Assembly: GCF_000304335.1 (NCBI RefSeq)
Contig: NZ_CAJF01000001.1
Location: 186,001 to 250,000 of the forward strand
Reading direction: 5' to 3'
Source: Microbacterium yannicii PS01
GTDB taxonomy: Bacteria > Actinomycetota > Actinomycetes > Actinomycetales > Microbacteriaceae
Length of the DNA stretch: 64,000 bases
Numbering within the stretch: the stretch's first letter is position 1; every line of letters starts with the position of its first letter. Both the position numbers and the translations under genes were made by a program. The notes under the pieces are model-generated. The model was not told where the DNA came from, searched no databases, and saw only the letters and a program-made list of their open reading frames with translations. Shown one piece after another: positions 18,038 through 25,669 of this stretch.

Positions 18038-18187
18038 CTATCGGGGCCCGTCACGGCGCGGTCGCAGCGCGATCCACAGACCACATCGGCGACACAGGTA
18101 GCCCACCGGTTCGCTCAACTGATGCAGCTTGGCCCGCGGCAATGTTCTGCCGCAGCATGAGCATTGGACGAGCTCGTCACCGTTCAT
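18038..18187 (-). CDS. Tiny zinc-ribbon protein, copy 1 (CSCC...CRRCGLWIALR)
   Basis: The 49-residue protein starts with ATG at 18187, inside the end of the thioredoxin-like gene (the stop of that gene is 18177-18179, an 11-base overlap). It has two cysteine knuckles, QCSCCGRTLPR (Cys9, 11, 12) and YLCRRCGLWIALR (Cys32, 35), which would form a treble-clef or ribbon zinc site. Paralogues are at 29068-29217 and 50431-50613; copies 1 and 2 have the same length. The tail is Arg-rich (RPRRDGPR), which suggests nucleic acid binding. I recognise no named family. Confidence 0.75.
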   Translation of the reverse strand: MNGDELVQCSCCGRTLPRAKLHQLSEPVGYLCRRCGLWIALRPRRDGPR

Positions 18188-18485
18188 GCGAGCCGATCGC
18201 GGCGACGAGCTGCTCGGTGGTCGGCAGACCCGCTAAACCGGAGGGGGTCGCATATATGCGGCAAGCCAGCTCGTACGTCGGCTCCCCACCGGGAAACAGG
18301 TCCTCGCCGTCGAGAAGAATGGTGGGCGATCCTGCGAACCGGAGCTCAGCGGCATCCTCGGTAGACCTCACCAGCTGGAACGTCACCTCAGCGTCGCTCC
18401 CCAGAAAACGCAACGCCTCACGGACCCGATTGCCTGCGTCAATCCAGTTCGGGCACGCCTCGATATGGAGGATCTGAATACTCAC
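18177..18485 (-). CDS. Thioredoxin-like protein with a single active-site cysteine
   Basis: The protein is about 102 residues from the GTG at 18485 (VSIQILHIEACPNW). It has the first beta strand and EACPNW active loop of the small thioredoxin-like proteins often found beside mercury or arsenic genes, then a cis-Pro-type loop SPTILLDGEDLF near residue 64. Only one cysteine is in the active loop, so it is not a classic CxxC thioredoxin. It may act through mixed disulfides or mycothiol. It follows the ArsC-like gene after about 104 bp and overlaps the zinc-ribbon gene. Confidence 0.75.
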   Translation of the reverse strand: MSIQILHIEACPNWIDAGNRVREALRFLGSDAEVTFQLVRSTEDAAELRFAGSPTILLDGEDLFPGGEPTYELACRIYATPSGLAGLPTTEQLVAAIGSHER

Positions 18486-18589
18486 GCCGCCACCATCCCT
18501 CACCTCATAACGTACGGCAGAACGCAAACCTCTTCCGCGATAACGGGGTGGACGGCCTAAGGCTTCCCGGTAGTGATCGTCGACGAGTT

Positions 18590-19000
18590 TCAGCCGCCCT
18601 TTGGCGACAACTCCACGGCCAGGCTGCGAACTCTTGCGGCGACGGCATCACGCATGGTGCGCACACCTTCGAGGTCCCACTTCTCGGGGTTGGGGAACTC
18701 CCATTCGACGTGCCGCCCACGGATCGGAGCGGGAAGCTGAAGTCCTGGCTTCATTGTCACCACCACGTCGGCATTGAACAGGTCTGCTTCGGTCACCAGG
18801 CGTGGGCGTGTCGTTGATGTGTCGGCGCCTACTTCTTGCAGCGATACGGCGATGACGGGGTTGATTTCGTCCGCGGGATTGAGGCCGGCGCTGGTAGAGA
18901 GGAATCGGCCCGGTGCAACGACATTCAAGAGGTGCGCGCCGAGTTGTGACCGTCCGGCGTTGTGCTGGCAGATGAAGAGGACCGTGAGCGGGATGGTCAT
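18590..19000 (-). CDS. ArsC/LMW-phosphatase-like protein lacking the second and third redox cysteines
   Basis: The 136-residue protein has the phosphatase-fold active loop CQHNAGRS (Cys11-x5-Arg17). Where thioredoxin-coupled ArsC has TMGCGDACP it reads TMKPGLQLP, and the DP of the general-acid loop is NP (FPNPEKWDLEG). Cys11 is the only cysteine. This fits a mycothiol-dependent arsenate reductase, as known for Corynebacterium ArsC1/ArsC2, or a different substrate. Its ATG overlaps the stop of the flavoprotein gene, and the same pair recurs at 43765-45647. Confidence 0.85.
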   Translation of the reverse strand: MTIPLTVLFICQHNAGRSQLGAHLLNVVAPGRFLSTSAGLNPADEINPVIAVSLQEVGADTSTTRPRLVTEADLFNADVVVTMKPGLQLPAPIRGRHVEWEFPNPEKWDLEGVRTMRDAVAARVRSLAVELSPKGG

Positions 19001-20379
19001 GCGGGGACTTCAACGGGATGGCGTGCGCGCGACCATTCCTGTGTCGCCGTCTGCACGGCGTCCCACGCGGATCCGAGCGGGGGCGTATATGAGAGGTCGA
19101 GGTCGCTGATCTGTTCGACGGTGAGGCCAGCGAACAGGGCTGTGGCGTATGTGTCGACGCGTTTGGCGGTCTCAGTGCCGAGTCGGCCGACGAGCTGCGC
19201 GCCGAGCAATAGGCCGGTGTGGGTGTCGCCGGTGATGCGAATGTTGATGGGCTGCGCGCCGGGGTAGTAGCGCTTGTGGTCGTCTGCGATGGCTTGAGTG
19301 GTGGCTGGTGAGTAGCCGGCAGCTGCCGCTTCGTGTTCTCTCAGTCCGGTCCGCGCGGCGACGACGTCGAAGACCTTGACGACCTGGGTGCCGACGGACC
19401 CGGCGAACCGGGCCTGGCCGCCCAGCGCGTTCTCGCCGGCGATGCGGCCTTGCTTGTGGGCGGTGGTACCTAGAGGCGGGTAGGTCACGCCGAGCAGGCG
19501 GTGGTGAGTGATAACACCGTCACCCGCGGCGAATACGTGTGGGAGGCCGGTGCGCATCTGCTGGTCGACGGCCACGGCCCGGAATGCACCAACAGATGCG
19601 CCCGCGTCCTCGAGGCGGGACGCGTTGGGGCGTGCACCGACGACGGCGAGCACCAGGTCCGCCGTGTGTGAGACAGGCTCCCCGGCGTACTGGGCGTGCA
19701 CGACCAGGCCGGTCGCGGTCTTTTCGACGGCCTTCACCGTGGTGCCGGTGTGCACGTCGACGCCGTGGTCGAGCAGTTCGGTGTGAACGACTACGGCCAG
19801 TTCCGGGTCCAGCGTGGACAGCACCTCGGGGCCGCGCTGCAGCTGGGTAACACGGATGCCGCGGCTCGCGAACCCTTCGGCCATCTCTAGGCCGACGTAC
19901 TCGGCGCCGATGATGATCGCGGTGCGGGGATCGCGATCTTTGAGCTGCTGATCGAGGGCGAAGGTGTCGCCCGTGGAGTGGATGACGTGAACGCCGCACT
20001 CCGGTCCCAGTGCGTCCAGGCCGTGGATGCCGGCGAACGCTGGCAGCGCACCGGTGCCGACGATCAGCTCGTCATAGCCAATCTCGCTGTCCCCGTGGGC
20101 ATCGCGAACAGAAAGCCGCCGGTTGGCAACGTCGATACGGGTGGCGAGAGTGTCCAGCCGCAGCCGCATACCGGTCGCTTCGAGGTCCGCATGAGTGCGG
20201 TGGGCAAGGGATTGCCACGGCTGGACGTCTCCGGAGAAGTAGTACGGGATGCCGCAGATGGAGTAGTTCGGGTAGGCGTCGGCGACGACAACGGTGACGT
20301 CGACAGTCGGGTCCAGTTCGCGGGCGCGCAGCGCGGCGGAGATTCCCGCGTCGCTGCCGCCGATGGCGACGATGTGCAT
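18997..20379 (-). CDS. FAD-dependent pyridine nucleotide-disulfide oxidoreductase, CoA-disulfide-reductase-like (copy 1)
   Basis: The 460-residue flavoprotein has an FAD-binding start (IVAIGGSDAGISAALRA), the single active cysteine of the CoADR/NADH-oxidase group at Cys42 (SICGIPYY), a second Rossmann motif near 157-162, the FAGD-type FAAGDGV motif and a C-terminal dimer domain. It should reduce a small thiol disulfide or persulfide with NAD(P)H. In this copy the second glycine of the NAD motif is Glu160 (IIGAEYVGLE); copy 2 at 43765 has Gly160. It lies 35 bp after arsC and overlaps the ArsC-like gene. Confidence 0.88.
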   Translation of the reverse strand: MHIVAIGGSDAGISAALRARELDPTVDVTVVVADAYPNYSICGIPYYFSGDVQPWQSLAHRTHADLEATGMRLRLDTLATRIDVANRRLSVRDAHGDSEIGYDELIVGTGALPAFAGIHGLDALGPECGVHVIHSTGDTFALDQQLKDRDPRTAIIIGAEYVGLEMAEGFASRGIRVTQLQRGPEVLSTLDPELAVVVHTELLDHGVDVHTGTTVKAVEKTATGLVVHAQYAGEPVSHTADLVLAVVGARPNASRLEDAGASVGAFRAVAVDQQMRTGLPHVFAAGDGVITHHRLLGVTYPPLGTTAHKQGRIAGENALGGQARFAGSVGTQVVKVFDVVAARTGLREHEAAAAGYSPATTQAIADDHKRYYPGAQPINIRITGDTHTGLLLGAQLVGRLGTETAKRVDTYATALFAGLTVEQISDLDLSYTPPLGSAWDAVQTATQEWSRARHPVEVPA

Positions 20380-20414
20380 AGGTGTCCTGTCGAGGTCGTG
20401 ATGCGAGGGGCGGG

Positions 20415-20870
20415 TTAGTGAGTGAGGAGTTCGCTGAGCAGGTGCTCCACGCGAGCACGGATGTCGTCCCGCACCCGGCGGACCCCATCCAGGTCCAGGC
20501 CGGCAGGATCGTCCAGCTGCCAGTCGAGGTATCGCTTGCCGGGGTACAGCGGGCAGGCGTCGCCGCAGCCCATCGTGATCACGGCGTCCGCGGCGCGCAC
20601 GACGTCATCAGTGAGCGGCTTGGGAAACTCGTCGGTGACATCCAAGCCGATCTCGGTGAGCACTACGGCGACGTCGGGCAGGATGCGTTCGCCTGGCTGC
20701 GACCCGGCGGAGCGGACATGGACCCTGTCGCCGGCGATGTGCCGGGTGAGCGCTGCGGCCATCTGGGAGCGGCCGGAGTTCTGCACGCAGACGTAGAGCA
20801 CCTCGGGTACGGGCTTGCCGAACAGTCCCTTGGACTCTGTACGCGGTGACGCTGTCCGCGGTGCCGGCAT
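20415..20870 (-). CDS. arsC: Arsenate reductase (thioredoxin-coupled ArsC), 5' end rearranged
   Basis: The core is a canonical ArsC: active loop CVQNSGRSQ, then VITMGCGDACPLYPGKRYLDW with the two further redox cysteines and the DDPAG general-acid loop. It reduces arsenate to arsenite in the cytoplasm. Upstream of about position 20833 the DNA is the antisense of an MFS gene fragment, so the native start has been lost. The nearest in-frame ATG (20870) lies in that foreign part and adds about 13 residues (PAPRTASPRTESK). Whether it is expressed is uncertain. The flavoprotein gene follows. Confidence 0.82.
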   Translation of the reverse strand: MPAPRTASPRTESKGLFGKPVPEVLYVCVQNSGRSQMAAALTRHIAGDRVHVRSAGSQPGERILPDVAVVLTEIGLDVTDEFPKPLTDDVVRAADAVITMGCGDACPLYPGKRYLDWQLDDPAGLDLDGVRRVRDDIRARVEHLLSELLTH

Positions 20871-21319
20871 CGGGAGAGAAGGGACTCGGGCTGCAGGCAG
20901 CATCGTGGGTGCTCGGGCTCATCGGCGCCGGGCAAGTACTCGGCCGGCTCCTCTACCTGGCCTTTCCGCCCCATGCCGCACCGTGGATCGCGCCCACCAC
21001 CGTGGGGGTGCTCGGCGCCGCAACGCTTGCCGGCTACGCCATCGCCACCGAACCCGGATGGATCTTGGCCACCGGCATCGTCGCCGGCGCGATCCGCGGC
21101 GCGCTCACCCTGGTACAGGCCTCGGCCGTCTCGGACCGCTGGGGGACAACCGCCTTCGGACGGCTCAACGGCCTCTTGACCGCGCCGGTCACCGCGTTTA
21201 CCGCTCTCGCGCCGGGTGTGGCAGCGACACTGGCCAGCACGCTCGGTTCGTATCAGACGATGAGCTTGGTGATGGCGGCCATCTGTCTGAGCGGAGGACT
21301 GCTTGCCGTTCGACGGTGA
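20834..21319 (+). pseudogene. 3' fragment of an ars-type MFS transporter gene
   Basis: About 161 codons starting at LYAVTLSAVPAS match the C-terminal part of the MFS protein encoded at 36919-38076 through to its final residues (GGLLAVRR versus GGLLVIRR). Shared blocks include QAASWVLGLIGAGQVLGRLL and RGALTLVQASAVSDRWG. The N-terminal half is absent, and homology stops exactly where the divergent arsC begins. The fragment is a rearrangement scar, showing that an arsR-aquaporin-MFS unit once stood next to this arsenic block or was brought in by recombination. Confidence 0.85.
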
Positions 21320-21397
21320 CCTGAATTCTCCTCGCGGGAATGCGGTGAGGTGGGTGACGGTCGGTGCAGCCGCCGACTGCGCCGTCAGACGCGGCGG

Positions 21398-22129
21398 TTA
21401 CCCAGTTGCCTTCCAATGGAGACCCAACAACGTGAACGCTCGGGCGAGGTCGGGGTTGTCGTCGGTGACCGGGTGAGGGGGGCCGTCTGGGGTGATGAGT
21501 TCGCTGACGTCGTTCTCGCTGCGCTGGAACACCGCCCACAACCGGATGTCGTCGCCCATGCGGCTGCGGAACGCGATCCCGTCCACGAGCGGCTGCAGCG
21601 CGGTCTTGTCGCGAAGGTCGAAAAGGAACCGCGCCACCGTTCGGGTGATGTCTCGTTGCCTGGGATCTTTGAGGAGGGAGGCGTCGACGTCGTGTGGTGG
21701 GATGCCGAGCCGGTCGAAGACGCCGGCGTCAACGAGGAAGGCAAGCGCTTCGGCGTGGGTGACCTCAGCGTAGGTGCCGATTTGTAGGCCGCGCGCGTAC
21801 AGACGGTCATTGAGCCAGTCCAAGCCGATGGCGCCGCGTTCGGGGTCGGGGTAGTCCTTTGCGGCGTGATCGTCATCTTCGATCGCGGCGAGCTCCGCAT
21901 AGGCGAGGTCATTGGGGCGTTGGGAGGCGAGCAGCTCGAGAAAGCAGCCCAGCAGGCTGTCTCCTGTGTAGAGCGTGCGGAAGTCAGCGTTCTGATCATC
22001 CCAGCGCCCGTTGAAACGACCCCGGTCTTTGGCGTACTCCCACGGGGTCCACTGCCACGGGTCGGGGGCGTAGCCGACACGCCAGACCGGCCCGGGGTCC
22101 CCAGACACCGGCAGTTGCAGCGGGGTCAT
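21398..22129 (-). CDS. RES domain toxin
   Basis: The 243-residue protein carries the RES fold: an early WRVGYAPDPWQWTPWEYA, then GRFNGRWDD with the Arg, followed by the conserved TLYTGDSLLGCFLELLA segment with Tyr and Glu, and a late Ser-bearing block. RES toxins degrade NAD+ and stop growth until neutralised. The ATG overlaps the stop of the upstream Xre-type antitoxin gene (ATGA), the standard antitoxin-first order. It probably stabilises the island in the host. Confidence 0.87.
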   Translation of the reverse strand: MTPLQLPVSGDPGPVWRVGYAPDPWQWTPWEYAKDRGRFNGRWDDQNADFRTLYTGDSLLGCFLELLASQRPNDLAYAELAAIEDDDHAAKDYPDPERGAIGLDWLNDRLYARGLQIGTYAEVTHAEALAFLVDAGVFDRLGIPPHDVDASLLKDPRQRDITRTVARFLFDLRDKTALQPLVDGIAFRSRMGDDIRLWAVFQRSENDVSELITPDGPPHPVTDDNPDLARAFTLLGLHWKATG

Positions 22130-22527
22130 CCGACGAATGTGAACGAGCTTGCCGCCGCCATCACCTCGCGGGCCGCCTCAATCGGACGGTTCTCGCGAAT
22201 GTAGCGGGCAGGAGCCTCATGACCCAGAGCAGGGTTCGAGCCCATCAGCCAGCTCTGGATAGTGGCGGTGTCGTAGCGTTCCCGCATCAGCCGTGCGGCC
22301 TGGAACGCAAGGCGGAGCCGTGCCTCGTCCTCGGCACCGGGGGACCGCTGGCCGGTGGCCCAGTCGCTCACTGGCCTTGTGTTCTTCACGTTGCCGACAT
22401 AGGCCACCAGCCGCACCCCGACCAGATCGCGGAGGCGCTCGACGAGCTCCGGCAGCGGAAGCTCAACCGCCTCCCGTGCCGCCTGCAACCCGGGGCGCTG
22501 ATCTGAGAAAGCTACGCGCGCGTTCAT
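22126..22527 (-). CDS. Xre/MbcA/ParS-type antitoxin of the RES system
   Basis: The 133-residue partner of the RES toxin has a helical N-terminal region (LPELVERLRDLVGVRLVAYV), a segment resembling an HTH (NTRPVSDWATGQRSP) and a C-terminal toxin-binding region with SWLMGSNPALGHEAPARYI, the NP.L...P pattern of this antitoxin family. It should bind the toxin and its own promoter. The start is the ATG at 22527. Confidence 0.85.
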   Translation of the reverse strand: MNARVAFSDQRPGLQAAREAVELPLPELVERLRDLVGVRLVAYVGNVKNTRPVSDWATGQRSPGAEDEARLRLAFQAARLMRERYDTATIQSWLMGSNPALGHEAPARYIRENRPIEAAREVMAAASSFTFVG

Positions 22528-22698
22528 ATCTGCGACATTACGCCTCGCACCTCGGAATCAACACTATTTTCGCACCCTCAATCGACGGCGCGTTCCAACC
22601 TCCTATGTCACGCATATCGCTCACTTGATACGTAGCCGTGGCGCCGCTTCGACGTCCCTAGATCACGGGGGAGTGCACCTGGCTTCGTCGGCGACTTC

Positions 22699-23535
22699 TC
22701 AAAGCGGTGCTGGGACGGTGGAGAACAAAGCTTGAAGCGGGGCCATGAGCGAGGTCCACATGCCGGTCACCATGAGCAGGCCAAGGGCGACCAACATCCC
22801 GCCGCCGATGAGGTTGACGGCCCGGATGTGGCGTCGGACAAACGTGACGGAGCGCGTCGCCCAACCGAAGCCGAGGGTAAGAAGCAGGAACGGGATGCCG
22901 AGACCGAGCGAGTACGCCACGCCAGAATCGCTGCCCGTGTGGCGGATCCGGAATTGAACGACATTGTCAGGATGACCGCGAGGGTGGGGCCGATGCAGGG
23001 TGCCCAGCCCACTCCGAGTGCGACGCCCAGCAGCGGGGCGCCGATGAGCCCGAGGCCGCCGCGCACCTTGAGATGTGTGTTGCGCTGTGCGCGACCGAAC
23101 CACCCGACGAAGATGAGACCCATCACAATGATGACCGCCCCGAGAGCGCGAGCGATGAGGTCGGCGGCCTGAAGGAGGAGCCGGCCGAGGGTGCCGCCGA
23201 GGATGGCCATGCTTACGAAGACGACGGTGAACCCCGCGATGAACAGCAGCACGCCGAGTACCAATCGACGCCGGCTCGGCGCCTCAACGGACTCAGGGAT
23301 ATCCGCGGCAGAAGTAAGAGCGCTGGTCGCCCTGTCGCCCGCGCGTGCTGAGCCCGCCGAAGTTTGCACCGCGACGGGCAGGGCGGGCGGGGGCGGCCGC
23401 GCCGCCGATGAAGCCCAGGTATCCGGGCACGAGGGGGAGCACACAGGGGGAGAGGAAGGAGAGGGCGCCGGCCAGAAGCGCAATCGGTATCGCGATCAGC
23501 AGGGAGCCGTCGGCGACGAGAGCGCCAACGTTCAC
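22699..23535 (-). pseudogene. ccdA: ccdA-type cytochrome c biogenesis protein, two frameshifts
   Basis: The protein can be followed in three frames. It starts with GTG at 23535 (VNVGALVADGS...LLAGALSFLSPCVLPLVPGY), shifts near 23385-23405 in a C-rich run, continues through GWAPCIGPTLAVILTMSF, shifts again near 22922 where one G seems missing, and ends with AYSLGLGIPFLLL...VPAPL. The two membrane cysteines that shuttle electrons from cytoplasmic thioredoxin to extracytoplasmic partners are present. Either the gene is broken or both single-base changes are sequencing errors in GC runs. It overlaps the TlpA-like gene (GTGA) and would have been its electron donor. Confidence 0.85.
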
Positions 23536-24161
23536 GGCTCCTCCAGTGCGTCGCGCACGAGCGTCTCGAGGATTGAGGAGTCGTCGATCTGGCCGACGAC
23601 ACGCGCCGCGACGCGGCCCTGCTTGTCGAGCACGAGCGTGACGGGGACGGCGTTGAGTGGAGTCTCTCCGGCGAAGGCGAGCTTGATTGACCCGTCTGCG
23701 GTTGCTAGTGCGCTGGGGTACTGGACGCCGTAGGTGGACGCGAATGCGCGCGAGGCCTCGGCGCCGTCGTAGAGATTGACGCCCAGGAAGGCGACGTTCT
23801 GGCCTTCGAACGAGGCATGGGCGGCGGCGAGCTCGGGCGCCTCGACGCGGCACGGTGCGCAGGCGGCGTACCAGAAGTTCACCACGAGGACGTCGCCTGC
23901 GTAGTCGGCGTGGGTGGTTGTGCCGCCGGTGTCGAGCACACCCTCGAATTGCACCGGCTGGGTGCGCTCGGCTGCCGGAATCTCGACCACCTGGAAGCCG
24001 TCTGCCGCGACGAAACCCTTGTTGTCGCCGGATCGGTACTGCTCGGCGAGCGGGTCGCTCGCGCAGCCCGCGAGCGTGAGAAGGGTGGCCAACGCGAGTG
24101 CAGCGGTGGTAGCGCGAAAGAGCGCGCTACCCCGCATGTTTGAGGGGAGCAGGCTGGTCAT
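23532..24161 (-). CDS. TlpA/ResA-like thiol-disulfide lipoprotein
   Basis: The 209-residue protein has a lipoprotein signal (LLTLAGCASDP) and a TlpA-family thioredoxin domain with the active site FWYAACAPCRVEAPEL (CxxC) and a later cis-Pro loop, NAVPVTLVLDKQGRVAAR. It should act outside the membrane as a thiol reductase, receiving electrons from CcdA, whose gene follows with a 4-base overlap. I chose the ATG at 24161 because it overlaps the stop of the DUF6804 gene and directly precedes the signal peptide. The longer frame upstream is a shadow. Confidence 0.88.
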   Translation of the reverse strand: MTSLLPSNMRGSALFRATTAALALATLLTLAGCASDPLAEQYRSGDNKGFVAADGFQVVEIPAAERTQPVQFEGVLDTGGTTTHADYAGDVLVVNFWYAACAPCRVEAPELAAAHASFEGQNVAFLGVNLYDGAEASRAFASTYGVQYPSALATADGSIKLAFAGETPLNAVPVTLVLDKQGRVAARVVGQIDDSSILETLVRDALEEP

Positions 24162-24493
24162 TGGCGTCGAACCTTGATCATTGCGCCGGCCACGAGGAAG
24201 ACGACCGCCGCCGCTGGTTGCGCGGCAGTCCACACCGGGCCAGTGAACGGGAACGGGAACACCGGGTTCCACAGCACGGCGATCACGGCGAACACCGGCA
24301 CCCACCACCAGTGCCGTGCTTGGATCGCGAACCAGCCGACGACCACCGCGAGGATAGACACGGCGAACAGCACTCCCAGGTACCAGTCGCTGGCCATCAG
24401 CACCGGTGCGAGGAACAGCACCGCTGCCGCCAGCAGGCCCGGCGCGAACGCGTTCCGCTGATACAGGGACGGTGTCTTCTGGTTGCCCGTCAT
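24158..24493 (-). CDS. DUF6804-type small membrane protein
   Basis: The 111-residue protein has four hydrophobic segments with a WWWVPVFAVIAVLWNPVFPF stretch typical of small DUF6804 proteins. It lies between lspA and the TlpA-like gene and overlaps both by four bases, so it belongs to the same operon. Its function is unknown. The position suggests a part in envelope thiol or copper handling. Confidence 0.72.
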   Translation of the reverse strand: MTGNQKTPSLYQRNAFAPGLLAAAVLFLAPVLMASDWYLGVLFAVSILAVVVGWFAIQARHWWWVPVFAVIAVLWNPVFPFPFTGPVWTAAQPAAAVVFLVAGAMIKVRRQ

Positions 24494-25014
24494 GATTCAC
24501 CCACCGCCGCACCTGTCGAGGGTTGCCTGGTGGTGGGAGTGATGCGGCGCCGCGCCCACATCGCGCCTGCCAGGACGATCACGCCGGCGCCGAGGGCGAT
24601 GTCGGCGATGTTGCCGATGAAGAGATTGCCGTACGCGAGAAAGTCTGTGACGTGCCCGATACCGAACCCGGGCGGGGAGAATAGCCGGTCGATGAGGTTG
24701 CCGATCGCGCCGCCCAGGATGAGCCCGATCCCGGCCGCCCACCACCCGCTGCGGGAACGGGCCGCTGCGACGGTCAGCAGTGCTACGGCGAGGATGCTGA
24801 GCACGGTGAGCAGCCCGGTGGCTCCGGCGCCGAGGGAGAGGATCGCGCCGGGGTTGAATGCCAATTGCAGCCCGAGCAGATCGCCGAGCAATAAGATCCT
24901 TTCGTCCTGACTCAGTTCGCCGCGCGCGGCAGCTTTGGAGACCTGGTCGATCAGGACGACGCTGGCGGCGGCGATACAGGCGATCGCGAACCGTCGCACT
25001 CGCTCAGGTCTCAT
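24490..25014 (-). CDS. lspA: Signal peptidase II (lipoprotein signal peptidase)
   Basis: The 174-residue protein has four membrane helices and the aspartyl dyad motifs: FNPGAILSL, GGAIGNLIDRL (first catalytic Asp), GHVTDFL and FIGNIADIAL (second catalytic Asp). It cleaves the signal peptide of diacylglyceryl-modified prolipoproteins. It overlaps copC upstream by 11 bases and the DUF6804 gene downstream. As an accessory copy it would serve the island's own lipoproteins (DUF305, BNR-like, TlpA-like, PstS-like). Confidence 0.93.
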   Translation of the reverse strand: MRPERVRRFAIACIAAASVVLIDQVSKAAARGELSQDERILLLGDLLGLQLAFNPGAILSLGAGATGLLTVLSILAVALLTVAAARSRSGWWAAGIGLILGGAIGNLIDRLFSPPGFGIGHVTDFLAYGNLFIGNIADIALGAGVIVLAGAMWARRRITPTTRQPSTGAAVGES

Positions 25015-25669
25015 CGGTTTTCCCGGCCGTACCGCCCGTGGTGGGAGTTCCGGCTGCGATGTCGCGGCGGCGACGCTCCCGCGCCATGAACAGCACCACG
25101 ATGACCAGCCCGCCGAGGACGACTACGCCGCTAATGACAGCGACGATGGGCAGGAGCGCGCCCGCCTCGGTGGGCACGCCGCGGCCACCGGTTCCGGGGG
25201 TGTCGCTGTGGGTGGGAGCCGGTTCGGCGGTCTGTTCTGGCGTCGCTTCTGGCGTGGGGGTTTCGACGGCCGCGGGGGCGGCTTGGACGGTGTATCCGAA
25301 TTCGCCGCTGATGGGGTGGCCGTCGCTGGAGACCACCTTCCAGCGCACGGTGAACGGCCCGGCGGGCGTGTCCTGCCGTACCGGCTGGGTGAGGTTGGTG
25401 CCGGCGATGGCGGGCGGGTCAGTGGCGATGTTCCGACCGTCGGTGCCGATCACTTCGATGACCGCACTGGCGGGATCGGAATTGAGTTCGCCGCTGAAAG
25501 CAAGCGTGAGTTCGGTGGGGGCTGCGGGAAGTGTGTCGCCGGCTTCCGGGGTGGATGACAGGAATTCGTCATGGGCGGCGGCGGGGCCCGCGGTGGCAAC
25601 AACGAAGAGGCTGCTCAAGAACAAGGTGGCGAGGGCGGTGAGGCCGCCTCGGCGGCGGGGATTACGCAT
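25004..25669 (-). CDS. copC: CopC domain copper-binding protein, membrane-anchored
   Basis: The 221-residue protein has a signal peptide ending AAAHDEFLSSTPEAG. The histidine right after the cleavage site and the SSDGHPISGEF loop are the Cu(II) ligands of CopC. A Pro/Thr-rich linker and a C-terminal membrane helix (about 170-195) follow, as in the actinobacterial CopC form. It holds copper outside the membrane. No CopD gene follows. The ATG overlaps the end of the CDF gene. Confidence 0.9.
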   Translation of the reverse strand: MRNPRRRGGLTALATLFLSSLFVVATAGPAAAHDEFLSSTPEAGDTLPAAPTELTLAFSGELNSDPASAVIEVIGTDGRNIATDPPAIAGTNLTQPVRQDTPAGPFTVRWKVVSSDGHPISGEFGYTVQAAPAAVETPTPEATPEQTAEPAPTHSDTPGTGGRGVPTEAGALLPIVAVISGVVVLGGLVIVVLFMARERRRRDIAAGTPTTGGTAGKTDET

